From Aquimarina megaterium XH134 (GTDB lineage Bacteria; Bacteroidota; Bacteroidia; Flavobacteriales; Flavobacteriaceae): a stretch of 64,000 bases of DNA. The stretch is from NCBI RefSeq assembly GCF_000520975.1, contig NZ_JACB01000033.1, positions 107,297 to 171,296 on the forward strand, in the 5' to 3' direction. Below the pieces are notes generated by a model, which did no database searches, was not told the origin of the DNA, and was given only the letters and a program-made list of their open reading frames with translations. Positions 25,771 through 34,550 of the stretch are shown piece after piece. Each line of letters begins with the position of its first letter. The first letter of the stretch is position 1. Position numbers and translations under genes: made by a program.

Positions 25771-26841
25771 TTGTACAAAGTAATTAATTTTATTATTTCT
25801 TTTGGTGCTCTACAAGGTCTTATCATTGGAGTATTACTTTTAATAAAAGGCTTCAAGTCGAAACAAGAAAAATTGTATTTGGCTCTAATATTAATTGGTT
25901 TTGCTGCTATATTAGGAAGAGTTTTAATATTAGGTATTTACAACAATCAAGCATTGTTCCTGGTTAATCTCAATTTTATTTTATTAATTTCTCCTGCATT
26001 CTATTTATATACCAAAGAATGTTCAAACACTACAAAAAATATAAAATTAAAGGGCAAACATTTCCTACCTTTTCTCATTATAAATTTGGGGTATATATTG
26101 TTTTATTTTATGGTTAAAGATGCTGTTAATTATCAGAAGTATCTGCAAAATGTTATAAAAATAAATGAGAGTTTTAGTATCGTTTATTTCGCAATATATT
26201 TATACCTAACCTATGACTTGTATAAGCAAAATAAGTCGTACTATTCTAAAATACGATACCAATTATTAAATCAACTAACACTTATGTTTTTTGGTTTTTT
26301 TATTATTTGGATAGCTTACGTTTTGACAGAATGGATTTACTTTGATTATAACATGGAACTCATATACTATTATCCAATAATGGTGCTATTAGCTGTGATT
26401 CTTTATTATTTGAGTTTACGAATTATTATCCATACACAATTTTTATTTGTTGGTAAGGAAACTCCAACAAGGAAAAATTTTATTTTAAAAGAGAGAGAAA
26501 GCAAGCATTTATTAGATAAGTTAACTCTTTTTATGAGTGAGAAAAAACCTTTTTTAGATGGTGATGTTTCTCTAATCACTCTTGCGAATTCACTAGATGT
26601 AAATCCAAAAGTCCTATCTTTTGTTATCAATGAACATAGTAATAAGAATTTCAATGATTATATTAATAATTGGAGAGTTGAAGAAGTAAAGAAAAGATTA
26701 AATGACAAAGCGTATAAGCATTATAAAATGTTAAGTATTGCTTTTGATTGTGGGTTTAATTCTAAATCAACTTTTAATCTTGCATTCAAAAAAGCTACCG
26801 GATTATCTCCATCACAGTATAAAAATTCTAATTACTACTAA
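25771..26841 (+). CDS. Membrane-anchored AraC-family regulator
   Basis: A 356-residue regulator with about seven hydrophobic membrane segments in residues 1-215 (for example FIISFGALQGLIIGVLLLIK and IKLKGKHFLPFLIINLGYIL) and a cytoplasmic AraC DNA-binding domain in the last 110 residues (LANSLDVNPKVLSFVINE, then YKMLSIAFDCGFNSKSTFNL, ending FKKATGLSPSQYK). This '7TM-HTH' layout is common in Bacteroidota. The start is TTG at 25771: an in-frame stop lies at 25756 and no ATG precedes the first membrane segment. It precedes the amidohydrolase gene. Confidence 0.85.
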   Translation: MYKVINFIISFGALQGLIIGVLLLIKGFKSKQEKLYLALILIGFAAILGRVLILGIYNNQALFLVNLNFILLISPAFYLYTKECSNTTKNIKLKGKHFLPFLIINLGYILFYFMVKDAVNYQKYLQNVIKINESFSIVYFAIYLYLTYDLYKQNKSYYSKIRYQLLNQLTLMFFGFFIIWIAYVLTEWIYFDYNMELIYYYPIMVLLAVILYYLSLRIIIHTQFLFVGKETPTRKNFILKERESKHLLDKLTLFMSEKKPFLDGDVSLITLANSLDVNPKVLSFVINEHSNKNFNDYINNWRVEEVKKRLNDKAYKHYKMLSIAFDCGFNSKSTFNLAFKKATGLSPSQYKNSNYY

Positions 26842-26951
26842 TCTTATATCTTCTTTTGAGACGACTACAAAAATATTTTGAGTCCTAAATCTTCTTTTAA
26901 GGCGACAATCCGTTATCTCTATGATAGTTTTGTCTAATAAAAGATAAAAAA

Positions 26952-28496
26952 ATGGACCTATCAAGAGCAATCATTTTTAGCATGTTACTAACTATTATAG
27001 GGTGCAAAAATGATAACCCTACCTTCGATGTAGATAACGGATTATATATAAATAATGTTACTATAATATCTGCAAACAAAAACGGTATACTAAAAAAGTA
27101 TATAGGAAATGTGTTGATTAATAATGAGACTATCCTTTTTTGCGGAAAGCAGAAACCAAATGTAAAAGGCGTTTATAAAAAAATTGATGGAACCGGAAAG
27201 TATTTAACTCCAGGGTTAATAGATTCACATGTACATTTAAGCTCTATTGCAGGGATGAATTATAAGCATGTAAGAGCCCTGCCAGAATTGGCAAATAGCT
27301 ATTATGAACAGCTTCCAAATAGTTATTTATATTTTGGTTACACCACGCTAATTGACCCTAACAACTATAATCCTAGAATTATAAAACAAATCAAAGATAA
27401 AGAGATTAAACCCGACATTTATACATGTGGCGAACAAGTAAAAGTGATGAATGATTTTATGATGGCAGAGGATGATCCAAAAGATCGATATAAATTCTAC
27501 CCTAACTTTTTACATGACAAATACAACAAAAATGTTAGCATACCAGATACAATAAATAGTAATGATCATTCTGTAAAAAAAGTGGTTTCTGATATCGTTA
27601 ATAAACAAGACGGAATCTGCATGAAAACTATTTATGAAGATGGATTTGGCGGTACCGAAGAGATGCTTTGGGAATTACCTACATTAGATATTATGAAAGA
27701 TTTGGTGCACCAGGCACAAAGTGAAAACATTCCTGTATTGTTACACGCAAACTCATTTTCTGCGCAAAAATTCGGATCAGAAGCTAATGTCGATATTATT
27801 GCTCACGGAATGTGGCATTGGGGATTATTAAAAGAGTATTTGAATGTGAGTAAACTTCCAGAAACTCATAAAGAATTGTTATCAACTATTGCTGATAAAA
27901 AGATTGGGTATCAGCCAACTTTTAGGGTAATTGCTGGGCAAAAAGATGTCTTTAATTCTAATTTTATGAATGATTCAAGTTTAGAAAATGTACTACCCTC
28001 TAATCTACTAAAATGGTTAAAAACCGACGAAGGATTATGGCAAAAAAAGAGAATCATGAGCTATGGTGGAGATTATTTTGACTCAGAAACCCCAGATAGA
28101 GAAATAGCTGGTATGATGCAGTTAGTTTTAGATAAAATCAATATTAGTACGAACTATCTATCTGGTGAAAATGGTAATTTGTTATTTGGATCAGACACAC
28201 CTGCTATGAACAATCATGCAAATCCTCCTGGATACAATGGTTTTTTAGAGATGAAACATTGGGTTGAAGCAGGAATCTCATTAGAAAAGATATTTATGGC
28301 TGCTACATTTAATAACGCAAATGCTTTTCATATAATTGACAAATACGGAACTATCGAAAAAGGTAAAACAGCAAATTTATTGTTATTTAATCAAGATCCG
28401 TTAGATAATATATCGGCATATAATGCTATAAATTCTGTTATTGTGCATGGCAAAAAATATGAGAGAAATACACTTTCTGCAAAGGTAAATGATTAA
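26952..28496 (+). CDS. Amidohydrolase-superfamily lipoprotein
   Basis: A 514-residue lipoprotein (MLLTIIGCKND). It has the cyclic amidohydrolase layout: an N-terminal beta sandwich (GNVLINNETILFCGK), the metal motif LTPGLIDSHVHLSS (H-x-H), a probable lysine or carboxylate in the barrel, further histidines in LLHANSF and IIAHGMWHWG, and the last metal aspartate in FGSDTPA. The closing YGTIEKGKTANLLLFNQDPL is the family signature. Likely hydrolyses an amide or peptide-like bond in the periplasm; substrate unknown. It follows the membrane AraC gene. Confidence 0.85.
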   Translation: MDLSRAIIFSMLLTIIGCKNDNPTFDVDNGLYINNVTIISANKNGILKKYIGNVLINNETILFCGKQKPNVKGVYKKIDGTGKYLTPGLIDSHVHLSSIAGMNYKHVRALPELANSYYEQLPNSYLYFGYTTLIDPNNYNPRIIKQIKDKEIKPDIYTCGEQVKVMNDFMMAEDDPKDRYKFYPNFLHDKYNKNVSIPDTINSNDHSVKKVVSDIVNKQDGICMKTIYEDGFGGTEEMLWELPTLDIMKDLVHQAQSENIPVLLHANSFSAQKFGSEANVDIIAHGMWHWGLLKEYLNVSKLPETHKELLSTIADKKIGYQPTFRVIAGQKDVFNSNFMNDSSLENVLPSNLLKWLKTDEGLWQKKRIMSYGGDYFDSETPDREIAGMMQLVLDKINISTNYLSGENGNLLFGSDTPAMNNHANPPGYNGFLEMKHWVEAGISLEKIFMAATFNNANAFHIIDKYGTIEKGKTANLLLFNQDPLDNISAYNAINSVIVHGKKYERNTLSAKVND

Positions 28497-28552
28497 AAAT
28501 TAGAAGTTTTTAACTAAGGATTATCAGTAAGTATAGAGTCATTCAAAAAACA

Positions 28553-28650
28553 GAATACGCTTTAGCTTAAATAGGAAAAGAACTTATTTCTGTAGGAGAA
28601 GAGGGCATGATGAATTTGGCAAACAATTATAAAATTATCCTAAAAAAATA
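28553..28650 (+). pseudogene. Decayed HxlR 3' end plus start of its neighbour
   Basis: About 95 bp match the last third of the HxlR gene and its overlap with the lipoprotein frame (22490-22585). An in-frame TAA and a 2-bp length difference break the reading frame (EYALA, stop, IGKELISV). The block ATGATGAATTTGGCAAACAA is kept almost exactly. It is a relic of a former second copy. Confidence 0.7.
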
Positions 28651-28669
28651 GGGGTAAATTTGCCCCTTA

Positions 28670-28700
28670 TTGTAACTACCTCAAGCCTATAATACTTTTG
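28670..28700 (+). promoter_or_regulatory. Bacteroidota sigma-A-type promoter
   Basis: TTG at 28670-28672 (-33) and TACTTTTG at 28693-28700 (-7, TAnnTTTG) are 20 bp apart, placing the transcription start a few bases before the ATG at 28721. A G/C-flanked near-palindrome, GGGGTAAATTTGCCCC, at 28651-28666 lies just upstream and could be an operator. Confidence 0.6.
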
Positions 28701-28720
28701 TTCTCAATAAAAATACGACT

Positions 28721-29749
28721 ATGAACAGAAGACTACTAGGCAATATTTTGATTGTAATACTCCTGATACTTTCGGGTTCGGGTATACTCATGTATTTTAC
28801 GCCTTTTGAAAAAAATATGGCCTCTCTACATACTTTTTTTGCTTTAGTATTTATTGTGGGAATGATATTTCATATTATCAATAATAAAATACCACTATCA
28901 AATTATATAAAGGGAAAAAGGCAACCCAGATTAAAGAAGCTCCAAAGTCCCTTGATTTTCTTTATTGCCGCATTGGTTGTTATGGGGTTATATTTTGATA
29001 TGCCCGTCTTTAACACAATTTATAATTGGGGAAATCAAATAAGAAACAAACAAATTGGAACAACTGAAGAAACATTTGATTATCAGGCTATTGAATTGGA
29101 TAAAACAATTGGAGAACATAAAATAAGTATCGAACTAAAAAAAGGAGAGAGGTTTCAATATCCATTATTTGCAGTTTGGGTAGAAGATGCTAAGGGTAAT
29201 TATATAGAGACTCTATACATTTCTAGAGTGATTTCTTCTAGTACATTCGATTATGGTAAAAAAGTTGGAGCTAACTGGGAACCAGCAATTGTAAGACGCC
29301 CAGAAGCACTCCCATATTGGTCTCATAAAAGAGGGATAAAAGCTTCAGATGGACTTTATATACCTCTAAATGGGGCGCCCGATCTAGACGCCGTTTCGGG
29401 GGCGACACCTACAGGTAATTTTGTAATACAATCAAAAACCGACTTTGATACCCATAGTGATTATAAAGTTTTGATAGAAGTAAATCAATCTTATGACTGG
29501 AATGAATACTACTCCAAAGATAAATTCCCAAATGATGAAATTTATTCAGGATCAGGACAAGTAGGACAACCCTCATTAATTTATTCTTCAGAAATTAAAT
29601 CGTCGGATTTTAATAGTACAACACATAAAATTATGAACCTAATTGGGTATGGTCATTATTCTGGTAAAACCGGAAAATTGTTTACAGATATGTCTAACAT
29701 TTCAACTGCCAAAAATATAGCAAATAGAATAATACTCACAATAGAATAA
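28721..29749 (+). CDS. Membrane protein: DUF4405-like head, DUF2271-like tail
   Basis: A 342-residue protein. Three membrane helices occupy about residues 5-100; helix 2 (ASLHTFFALVFIVGMIFHII) holds two histidines spaced as in the cytochrome b561-like DUF4405 family, which may carry heme. The remainder is a periplasmic beta domain with YPLFAVWVEDAKGNYIETLY and LDAVSGATPTG, features of DUF2271 proteins, often found with flavin/heme redox systems. A membrane redox role is inferred. A sigma-A-type promoter lies 21 bp upstream. Confidence 0.65.
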   Translation: MNRRLLGNILIVILLILSGSGILMYFTPFEKNMASLHTFFALVFIVGMIFHIINNKIPLSNYIKGKRQPRLKKLQSPLIFFIAALVVMGLYFDMPVFNTIYNWGNQIRNKQIGTTEETFDYQAIELDKTIGEHKISIELKKGERFQYPLFAVWVEDAKGNYIETLYISRVISSSTFDYGKKVGANWEPAIVRRPEALPYWSHKRGIKASDGLYIPLNGAPDLDAVSGATPTGNFVIQSKTDFDTHSDYKVLIEVNQSYDWNEYYSKDKFPNDEIYSGSGQVGQPSLIYSSEIKSSDFNSTTHKIMNLIGYGHYSGKTGKLFTDMSNISTAKNIANRIILTIE

Positions 29750-29945
29750 GTACCAATGTGCATAAATGATAGCTCAACAAATCTCTCATATCCCAAACGT
29801 ATAATAATTCTGATGTTATCTATAATTTTATGTTTAATTTTATTCTAGTAAACCAAGGCAAAAATATTGAATAAAATTCTAATGTATATGTAGGTATGAT
29901 AGATTTTGAGTATGGTTTTAGTAGAGTAATTATTGCCGCAAATCA

Positions 29946-30773
29946 ATGAATATGAATTTAACAAGACATATTCGGGGACTGTTTCAACCTATTCAACCCA
30001 CCATACAACAAACTAAAGAAAATGTAAATTATATTGAGTTTTTACCAACAACCAAATTACAACCTTACATCTATTGCTATTGGCAATTAAAAACAACCGA
30101 AAAACTAAATGATACTTTTAGCTATAAAGTAGTTTCTGATGGTTGTATTGATATTCTATTTGAAATAAATAACCCTAAAGATAATTTCGTTGCTGGTTTT
30201 TGTAAAAAATACACAGAATACGTATTACAACCAGAATTCAACTACATTGGTGTTAGATTTTTACCCACTATATTTCCTCAGATCTTTAAGGTTAATGCAA
30301 GCGAACTAAGTAACAAGTTTCAAAATTTGGAAGATTTTGTTCCGCAAACATCAAAATTTATAGCCAGTCATTTTCATCCTAAACTAAATATTGAAGAGAT
30401 TAAATTAAAATTTGACATTTACTTTACCAATATTTTAAATCATACTGTTTTCGATTATGACAACAGACTTTACAATGCCATAGATACAATTCTAAAAAAT
30501 TATGGAGTATTAAATATAGAAAAAGATGTAGATGTAGGAATTAGTAATAGACAATTACGAAGGCTTTTTCAATTCTATATTGGTGACTCTCCTAAAACAT
30601 TCAGTAAAGTTGTTCAGTTTCAAAATATATTAAAAGCAAAGCCGTCTAATCAAAGCCTTAAACAAAATAAACTTTTTTATGATATTGGCTATTATGATCA
30701 ATCTCATTTTATTAAAGATTTTAAAAACTTTTATGGTGTCACTCCAAATAAAGCTTTTAAGAGAACTCAGTAA
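29946..30773 (+). CDS. AraC-family transcriptional regulator
   Basis: A 275-residue regulator with an N-terminal domain of the DUF6597 type (FLPTTKLQPYIYCYWQLKTT, SDGCIDILFEI, YIGVRFLPTIFPQIF) and a C-terminal AraC DNA-binding domain (VDVGISNRQLRRLFQFYIGD, KLFYDIGYYDQSHFIKDFKN, FYGVTPNKAF). ATGs at 29946 and 29952 are both possible. The VOC gene 68 bp downstream is the likely target. Confidence 0.85.
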   Translation: MNMNLTRHIRGLFQPIQPTIQQTKENVNYIEFLPTTKLQPYIYCYWQLKTTEKLNDTFSYKVVSDGCIDILFEINNPKDNFVAGFCKKYTEYVLQPEFNYIGVRFLPTIFPQIFKVNASELSNKFQNLEDFVPQTSKFIASHFHPKLNIEEIKLKFDIYFTNILNHTVFDYDNRLYNAIDTILKNYGVLNIEKDVDVGISNRQLRRLFQFYIGDSPKTFSKVVQFQNILKAKPSNQSLKQNKLFYDIGYYDQSHFIKDFKNFYGVTPNKAFKRTQ

Positions 30774-30841
30774 TATGTCCGTTTTTTACAATATTTAACT
30801 GTGTTAACGCTATAGTTTTGAAGAGTAAATAAAAACTTAAA

Positions 30842-31303
30842 ATGATGAAGCAAATTTTTAAAATCACATTTATTCTATTAGCTACCACACAAGTATTTTC
30901 TCAGACAGATCAAAATTTAAAAACTATGAAACTAAATGCAGGAATTATCACCGAAAAATTAACCGAAACTAAAGAGTTTTACACAAAAGTGCTCGATTTT
31001 GGAGTTACATTTGAAAATGAATTTTATCTGCTAATGCACACCCCTAATCATCAAGCTGAAATTAGTTTTTTACTACCTAATCATCCAACACAAAAACCTA
31101 TATTTCAAAAGCCCTTTGCTGGTAATGGTATGTACCTTACTATTGAAGTTGATGATGTAGATAAAATCTATACTGAAATTAAAAAGAAAGGTGTAAAAGT
31201 TGAAATCGACATACGCAACGAATCATGGGGAGACAGACACTTTGCTATTGTAGATCCTAACGGAATAGGTATTGATTTGGTTACATATACAAAACCAGAA
31301 TAA
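30842..31303 (+). CDS. Exported VOC-family protein
   Basis: A 153-residue protein with a signal peptide (MMKQIFKITFILLATTQVFS) ahead of a VOC (glyoxalase-fold) domain. The domain starts KLNAGIITEKLTETKEFYTK and ends HFAIVDPNGIGIDLVTY. The first usual metal-ligand histidine is replaced (NAGIIT rather than xxHI), so metal binding may be altered. A signal peptide on a VOC domain is unusual. A -7 element TAGTTTTG lies at 30813-30820. Confidence 0.75.
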   Translation: MMKQIFKITFILLATTQVFSQTDQNLKTMKLNAGIITEKLTETKEFYTKVLDFGVTFENEFYLLMHTPNHQAEISFLLPNHPTQKPIFQKPFAGNGMYLTIEVDDVDKIYTEIKKKGVKVEIDIRNESWGDRHFAIVDPNGIGIDLVTYTKPE

Positions 31304-31368
31304 AACTATACGCAACACTGTAAAGAATAGTACGAGGCCATGTATACTCATCATAAGCAAAAAATGAA

Positions 31369-32130
31369 ATGAAAAAATATTATACACTATTGTTATTCGT
31401 CTTTTTAATGATTTCTTGTAATAAGAGAGTAGAAAAAAACAAGATATTGTTTATAACCACTAGCGTTAACAAGATGGGAGGCAAACCAAATGGAACTTAT
31501 TTGATTGAATTAGCAATTCCGTTTAATGAATTTTCTAAAAAGGATTATCAAGTTGATATTATGTCACCAAAAGGAGGTGAAATTCCAATATATCATAGTG
31601 GAGATACCACAGAAATAGTAAAATCAATCATAAAATCAAATGTATTTTACCATAAGACCAAAAACAGCCTTAAGCCCAAAGACATTAATCAAGAAGAATA
31701 TTTGGCTGTTTTTATTCCCGGTGGATATGGACAATTTTGGGATACTCACAAAAATAAAGAAGTTCAGAAAATTATAGCCGAAATCTATGAGTCAAATGGA
31801 GTAATCGGAACAGTAGGTCATGGGACAGCAACGCTTATTGACGTAAAATTGAAATCTGGAGAATATTTGGTAAGTAATAAAACAATGACAAGTTTTCCTT
31901 CCTGGAATGAGAAAAATATTATGAAACAATCGAATTTTGGTGCTTTATTACCTTACGATATGGAAGTAGAATTGCAAAAAAGAGGAGCTGATCTAAAAAT
32001 ATACAATCACGAAAAAAAAGTGAATTACGAAGTCATTGATTCGGAAAACAGATTGATAACCGCGTCATTTTCTACAAGTGGAAAATTTGTTGCAGAAGAA
32101 GTTTTAAAATTGCTTAATAAAAGCGAATAA
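31369..32130 (+). CDS. DJ-1/PfpI-family lipoprotein lacking the catalytic cysteine
   Basis: A 253-residue lipoprotein (FVFLMISCNKRV, cysteine at about residue 17). The DJ-1/PfpI glutamine-amidotransferase-like fold is clear: KILFITTSVNKMGG, DIMSPKGGEIPI, the strand FIPGGYGQFWDTHKN and the nucleophile elbow. In active members the elbow reads A-x-C-H-G; here it reads V-G150-H-G-T-A-T, with GGT in place of a cysteine codon. The protein is therefore unlikely to be a cysteine-dependent glyoxalase, chaperone or protease of the usual kind, and may only bind a ligand. The gene follows the VOC gene by 65 bp. Confidence 0.8.
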   Translation: MKKYYTLLLFVFLMISCNKRVEKNKILFITTSVNKMGGKPNGTYLIELAIPFNEFSKKDYQVDIMSPKGGEIPIYHSGDTTEIVKSIIKSNVFYHKTKNSLKPKDINQEEYLAVFIPGGYGQFWDTHKNKEVQKIIAEIYESNGVIGTVGHGTATLIDVKLKSGEYLVSNKTMTSFPSWNEKNIMKQSNFGALLPYDMEVELQKRGADLKIYNHEKKVNYEVIDSENRLITASFSTSGKFVAEEVLKLLNKSE

Positions 32131-32209
32131 AAACTACACACAGCAGAATGAATAATATATATACGCTATAAACATCACCATATTATCTATGAAGAGGTGT
32201 TACCACCAA

Positions 32210-32833
32210 TTAAACCAACTGAGATGGAAAAATAGTGTCGTACTGATTTTTTGCTTCATCAGTTAAATATGGATAAATACTTTGGCTTATTAATAATGAG
32301 TATTGCTCAATAGATTCCCTTGATAAAACGTCGGCTTGAATCAAAATAGAAGAAAACCAAAAATTACTAATAACCTCTATCCTTTTGAATAAACTGTGAT
32401 ATTCATTTTTTAGCAATTCTTCACGAAATACCCCATTTTTAATAAGAACATCTACAACTTTTATAAACTCTATTTCTCTTCGTTTTGAAAGCTCAGAATA
32501 ATGCCTTTTTATCTTCTGATTTCTCCTTGTGATAGTTATAAAATCCAATAAAAAGAAGTGATACTCATAAAGTATAGTAACAATTTCTACAGAGATATTT
32601 AAAAATGATTGCAGTAAATCATCGGTTTTTATAAAAAGAATACTGTCGATTTTTTCAACTAACTGAAAATAGAGCGCTTCAATGATATCTTCTCTTTTTT
32701 TGAAATGATATTGCAGATTACCCACACTAATCCCCGCCTTATCAGCAATGGCTCTTAAGGATACATTTGAAATCCCAGAATCATTAAAGAGGTTCAGGGA
32801 TTTTATTAAAATCTTTTGTTTTGTTGCATTCAT
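32210..32833 (-). CDS. TetR-family repressor
   Basis: The only - strand gene in the left half. From the ATG at 32833 it encodes 207 residues: the N-terminal helix-turn-helix GISNVSLRAIADKAGISVGN followed by LQYHFKKREDIIEALY is standard TetR, and the rest is a helical ligand domain. It is divergent from the FAD monooxygenase gene, with two near-identical 16-bp operators in the 85-bp space between them. The regulator probably represses both directions and is released by a substrate of the monooxygenase; the ligand is unknown. Confidence 0.9.
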   Translation of the reverse strand: MNATKQKILIKSLNLFNDSGISNVSLRAIADKAGISVGNLQYHFKKREDIIEALYFQLVEKIDSILFIKTDDLLQSFLNISVEIVTILYEYHFFLLDFITITRRNQKIKRHYSELSKRREIEFIKVVDVLIKNGVFREELLKNEYHSLFKRIEVISNFWFSSILIQADVLSRESIEQYSLLISQSIYPYLTDEAKNQYDTIFPSQLV

Positions 32834-32854
32834 CAATACAAAGATATTATTTTT

Positions 32855-32870
32855 TAGTACAAATGTACTA
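32855..32870. promoter_or_regulatory. TetR operator 1
   Basis: TAGTACAAATGTACTA, a 16-bp inverted repeat (TAGTACA/TGTACTA with two central bases). It lies 22 bp from the tetR-like start codon and 30 bp from operator 2. Confidence 0.75.
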
Positions 32871-32884
32871 GGTTGATTGTTTTT

Positions 32885-32900
32885 TAGTACATTTGTACTA
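32885..32900. promoter_or_regulatory. TetR operator 2
   Basis: TAGTACATTTGTACTA, the reverse complement of operator 1 at all 16 positions, 19 bp before the monooxygenase ATG. Start-to-start distance of 30 bp is close to three helical turns, which would place two bound dimers on the same face. Confidence 0.75.
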
Positions 32901-32918
32901 TATTAACAATTGTTATTT

Positions 32919-34052
32919 ATGACTGTAGATATTATCGGAGCAGGAATAGGAGGATTAACCACTGCAATTGCACTTCAACAAAAGGGGATTAGAACGAGAA
33001 TTTTTGAGCAAGCTGAAAATATAAAACCTGTTGGAGCGGGGATTATTTTAGCTAATAATGCAATGCAGGTGTATGAAAAACTAGGGTTGAGAAAAATAAT
33101 TGAAGACAATGGAAATTACATTGCTTCGATTAATATTACTAAAGCAGATCTAAATCCCATCTCTAAAGTTAATTTATCTTTTTTCGAAAAAAAACATAAA
33201 GTAAAGAATATTGCAATTCATCGAGGTACTTTACAACAAATTTTAATTAATGAATTACAATCTAATGATATACACTTAGGTCATTGTCTAAAAAAGGTAA
33301 AACCAAACGATAATGGATATTCACTAATGTTTGAAAATGGAAAGCAAATTCAATCTGCTACACTCATTGGTGCAGACGGACTAAAATCAGTTGTGCGACA
33401 ACATTTGTTTCCAGATACTATAATAAGAAATGCTAAGCAAATTTGCTGGAGAGGAGTAACAGACTTTAAACTTCCTGGTGTATACAAAAACGAACTAAAT
33501 GAAGCCTGGGGAAAAAGAGACCGATTCGGGTTTGTTCAAATAGCAAAGGATAAAGTATATTGGTATGCCTTGAAATCGTTCAAAACTGGTAAAAATGAAT
33601 TTTCTGTACATGATATTGAAAATTACTTTGATAAGTACAATTCGGTTATTAAAAGTATAATTTCTTCAACTAAAAAAGAACAAATAAATACAGCAGAAAT
33701 ATCAGATTTAAAACCAACTAATTTTTGGTATAAAGAAAAGGTTTGTCTTATTGGTGATGCAGCACATGCAACGACCCCAAATATGGGGCAGGGGGCATGC
33801 CAGGCAATAGAAGATGCTTATATTCTATCAGAGTGTTTACATAAATATGAAGTGAATCAAGCTTTTGCAACCTTTCAAAAATTAAGACTTCCTAAAGCAC
33901 ATCAAGTAGTAAAGGCAAGTTGGATGCTTGGAAAAATTGCACATTTATCAAATCCAATTTTAATCGGAATTCGAAACCAATTGATGAGCATGACACCTTC
34001 TTCATTCAACAGAAAACAATCTGAACACATCTTTCAAATCCCAAACTTATGA
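32919..34052 (+). CDS. FAD-dependent aromatic-type monooxygenase
   Basis: A 377-residue flavoprotein of the PHBH/UbiH group. The Rossmann loop DIIGAGIGGLTTAIAL is at the N-terminus, the DG-type motif in LIGADGLKSVVR, and the FAD ribityl-binding motif GDAAHATTPNMGQG at about residue 280. An in-frame TTG at 32910 is less likely than the ATG at 32919. These enzymes use NAD(P)H and oxygen to hydroxylate an aromatic or similar ring, and some relatives inactivate antibiotics. It is controlled by the divergent TetR gene and overlaps the next gene by 4 bp (ATGA). Confidence 0.9.
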   Translation: MTVDIIGAGIGGLTTAIALQQKGIRTRIFEQAENIKPVGAGIILANNAMQVYEKLGLRKIIEDNGNYIASINITKADLNPISKVNLSFFEKKHKVKNIAIHRGTLQQILINELQSNDIHLGHCLKKVKPNDNGYSLMFENGKQIQSATLIGADGLKSVVRQHLFPDTIIRNAKQICWRGVTDFKLPGVYKNELNEAWGKRDRFGFVQIAKDKVYWYALKSFKTGKNEFSVHDIENYFDKYNSVIKSIISSTKKEQINTAEISDLKPTNFWYKEKVCLIGDAAHATTPNMGQGACQAIEDAYILSECLHKYEVNQAFATFQKLRLPKAHQVVKASWMLGKIAHLSNPILIGIRNQLMSMTPSSFNRKQSEHIFQIPNL

Positions 34053-34477
34053 TTACTACAATACTATCCATAATTTTATGTTTAATTTTTACAGTACTTG
34101 GAGGCTTTCATTTCTATTGGCTTTTTGGAGGTGTTTGGGGATTAAAAAAGGTTATTCCTACAAAAGGCAATGAGAAGAATATACTTACTATTCCTAAATT
34201 CGGAACTTTAGTTGTAGGGCTCGTGTTGGTTGCATTTGGATTGATTTATCTTATAAAATCGGGGCTTATAAATATTCAGGTTCCAAATTGGATAGCAATC
34301 TATGGATACTGGTTTATTCCTTCTGTTTTTATCTTACGGGCCATTGGAGAATTTAGATATGTCGGTTTTTTCAAGAAAATAAAGAATACCGAATTCTCGA
34401 AAGCAGATTCAAAAATATTTTCTCCATTATGCCTGGTAATTGGAGTAATCGGGATATTAATTCAACTTATAAAATGA
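34049..34477 (+). CDS. DUF3995-family small membrane protein
   Basis: A 142-residue protein with four membrane helices (from ILSIILCLIFTVLGGFHFYW to SPLCLVIGVIGILIQLI). The pattern GGFHFYWLFGG, then VLVAFGLIYLI and IPSVFILRAIGEFRYVGFFK, matches DUF3995. It shares an ATGA overlap with the monooxygenase, so the two are translationally coupled. Function unknown; the coupling suggests a role in handling the same compound at the membrane. Confidence 0.8.
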   Translation: MITTILSIILCLIFTVLGGFHFYWLFGGVWGLKKVIPTKGNEKNILTIPKFGTLVVGLVLVAFGLIYLIKSGLINIQVPNWIAIYGYWFIPSVFILRAIGEFRYVGFFKKIKNTEFSKADSKIFSPLCLVIGVIGILIQLIK

Positions 34478-34493
34478 AAAATACAGATATAAA

Positions 34494-34532
34494 AAAGTCC
34501 TCCTTCACTGATCCAATGTGTCGGAGGACTTT
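34494..34532. terminator. Bidirectional terminator between convergent genes
   Basis: A perfect 10-bp stem, AAAGTCCTCC / GGAGGACTTT, with a 19-nt loop. T runs are stronger on the - strand side, so it mainly ends the chitin operon, and it can also end the monooxygenase operon. Confidence 0.85.
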
Positions 34533-34550
34533 AACAATCAAAAACTATTT

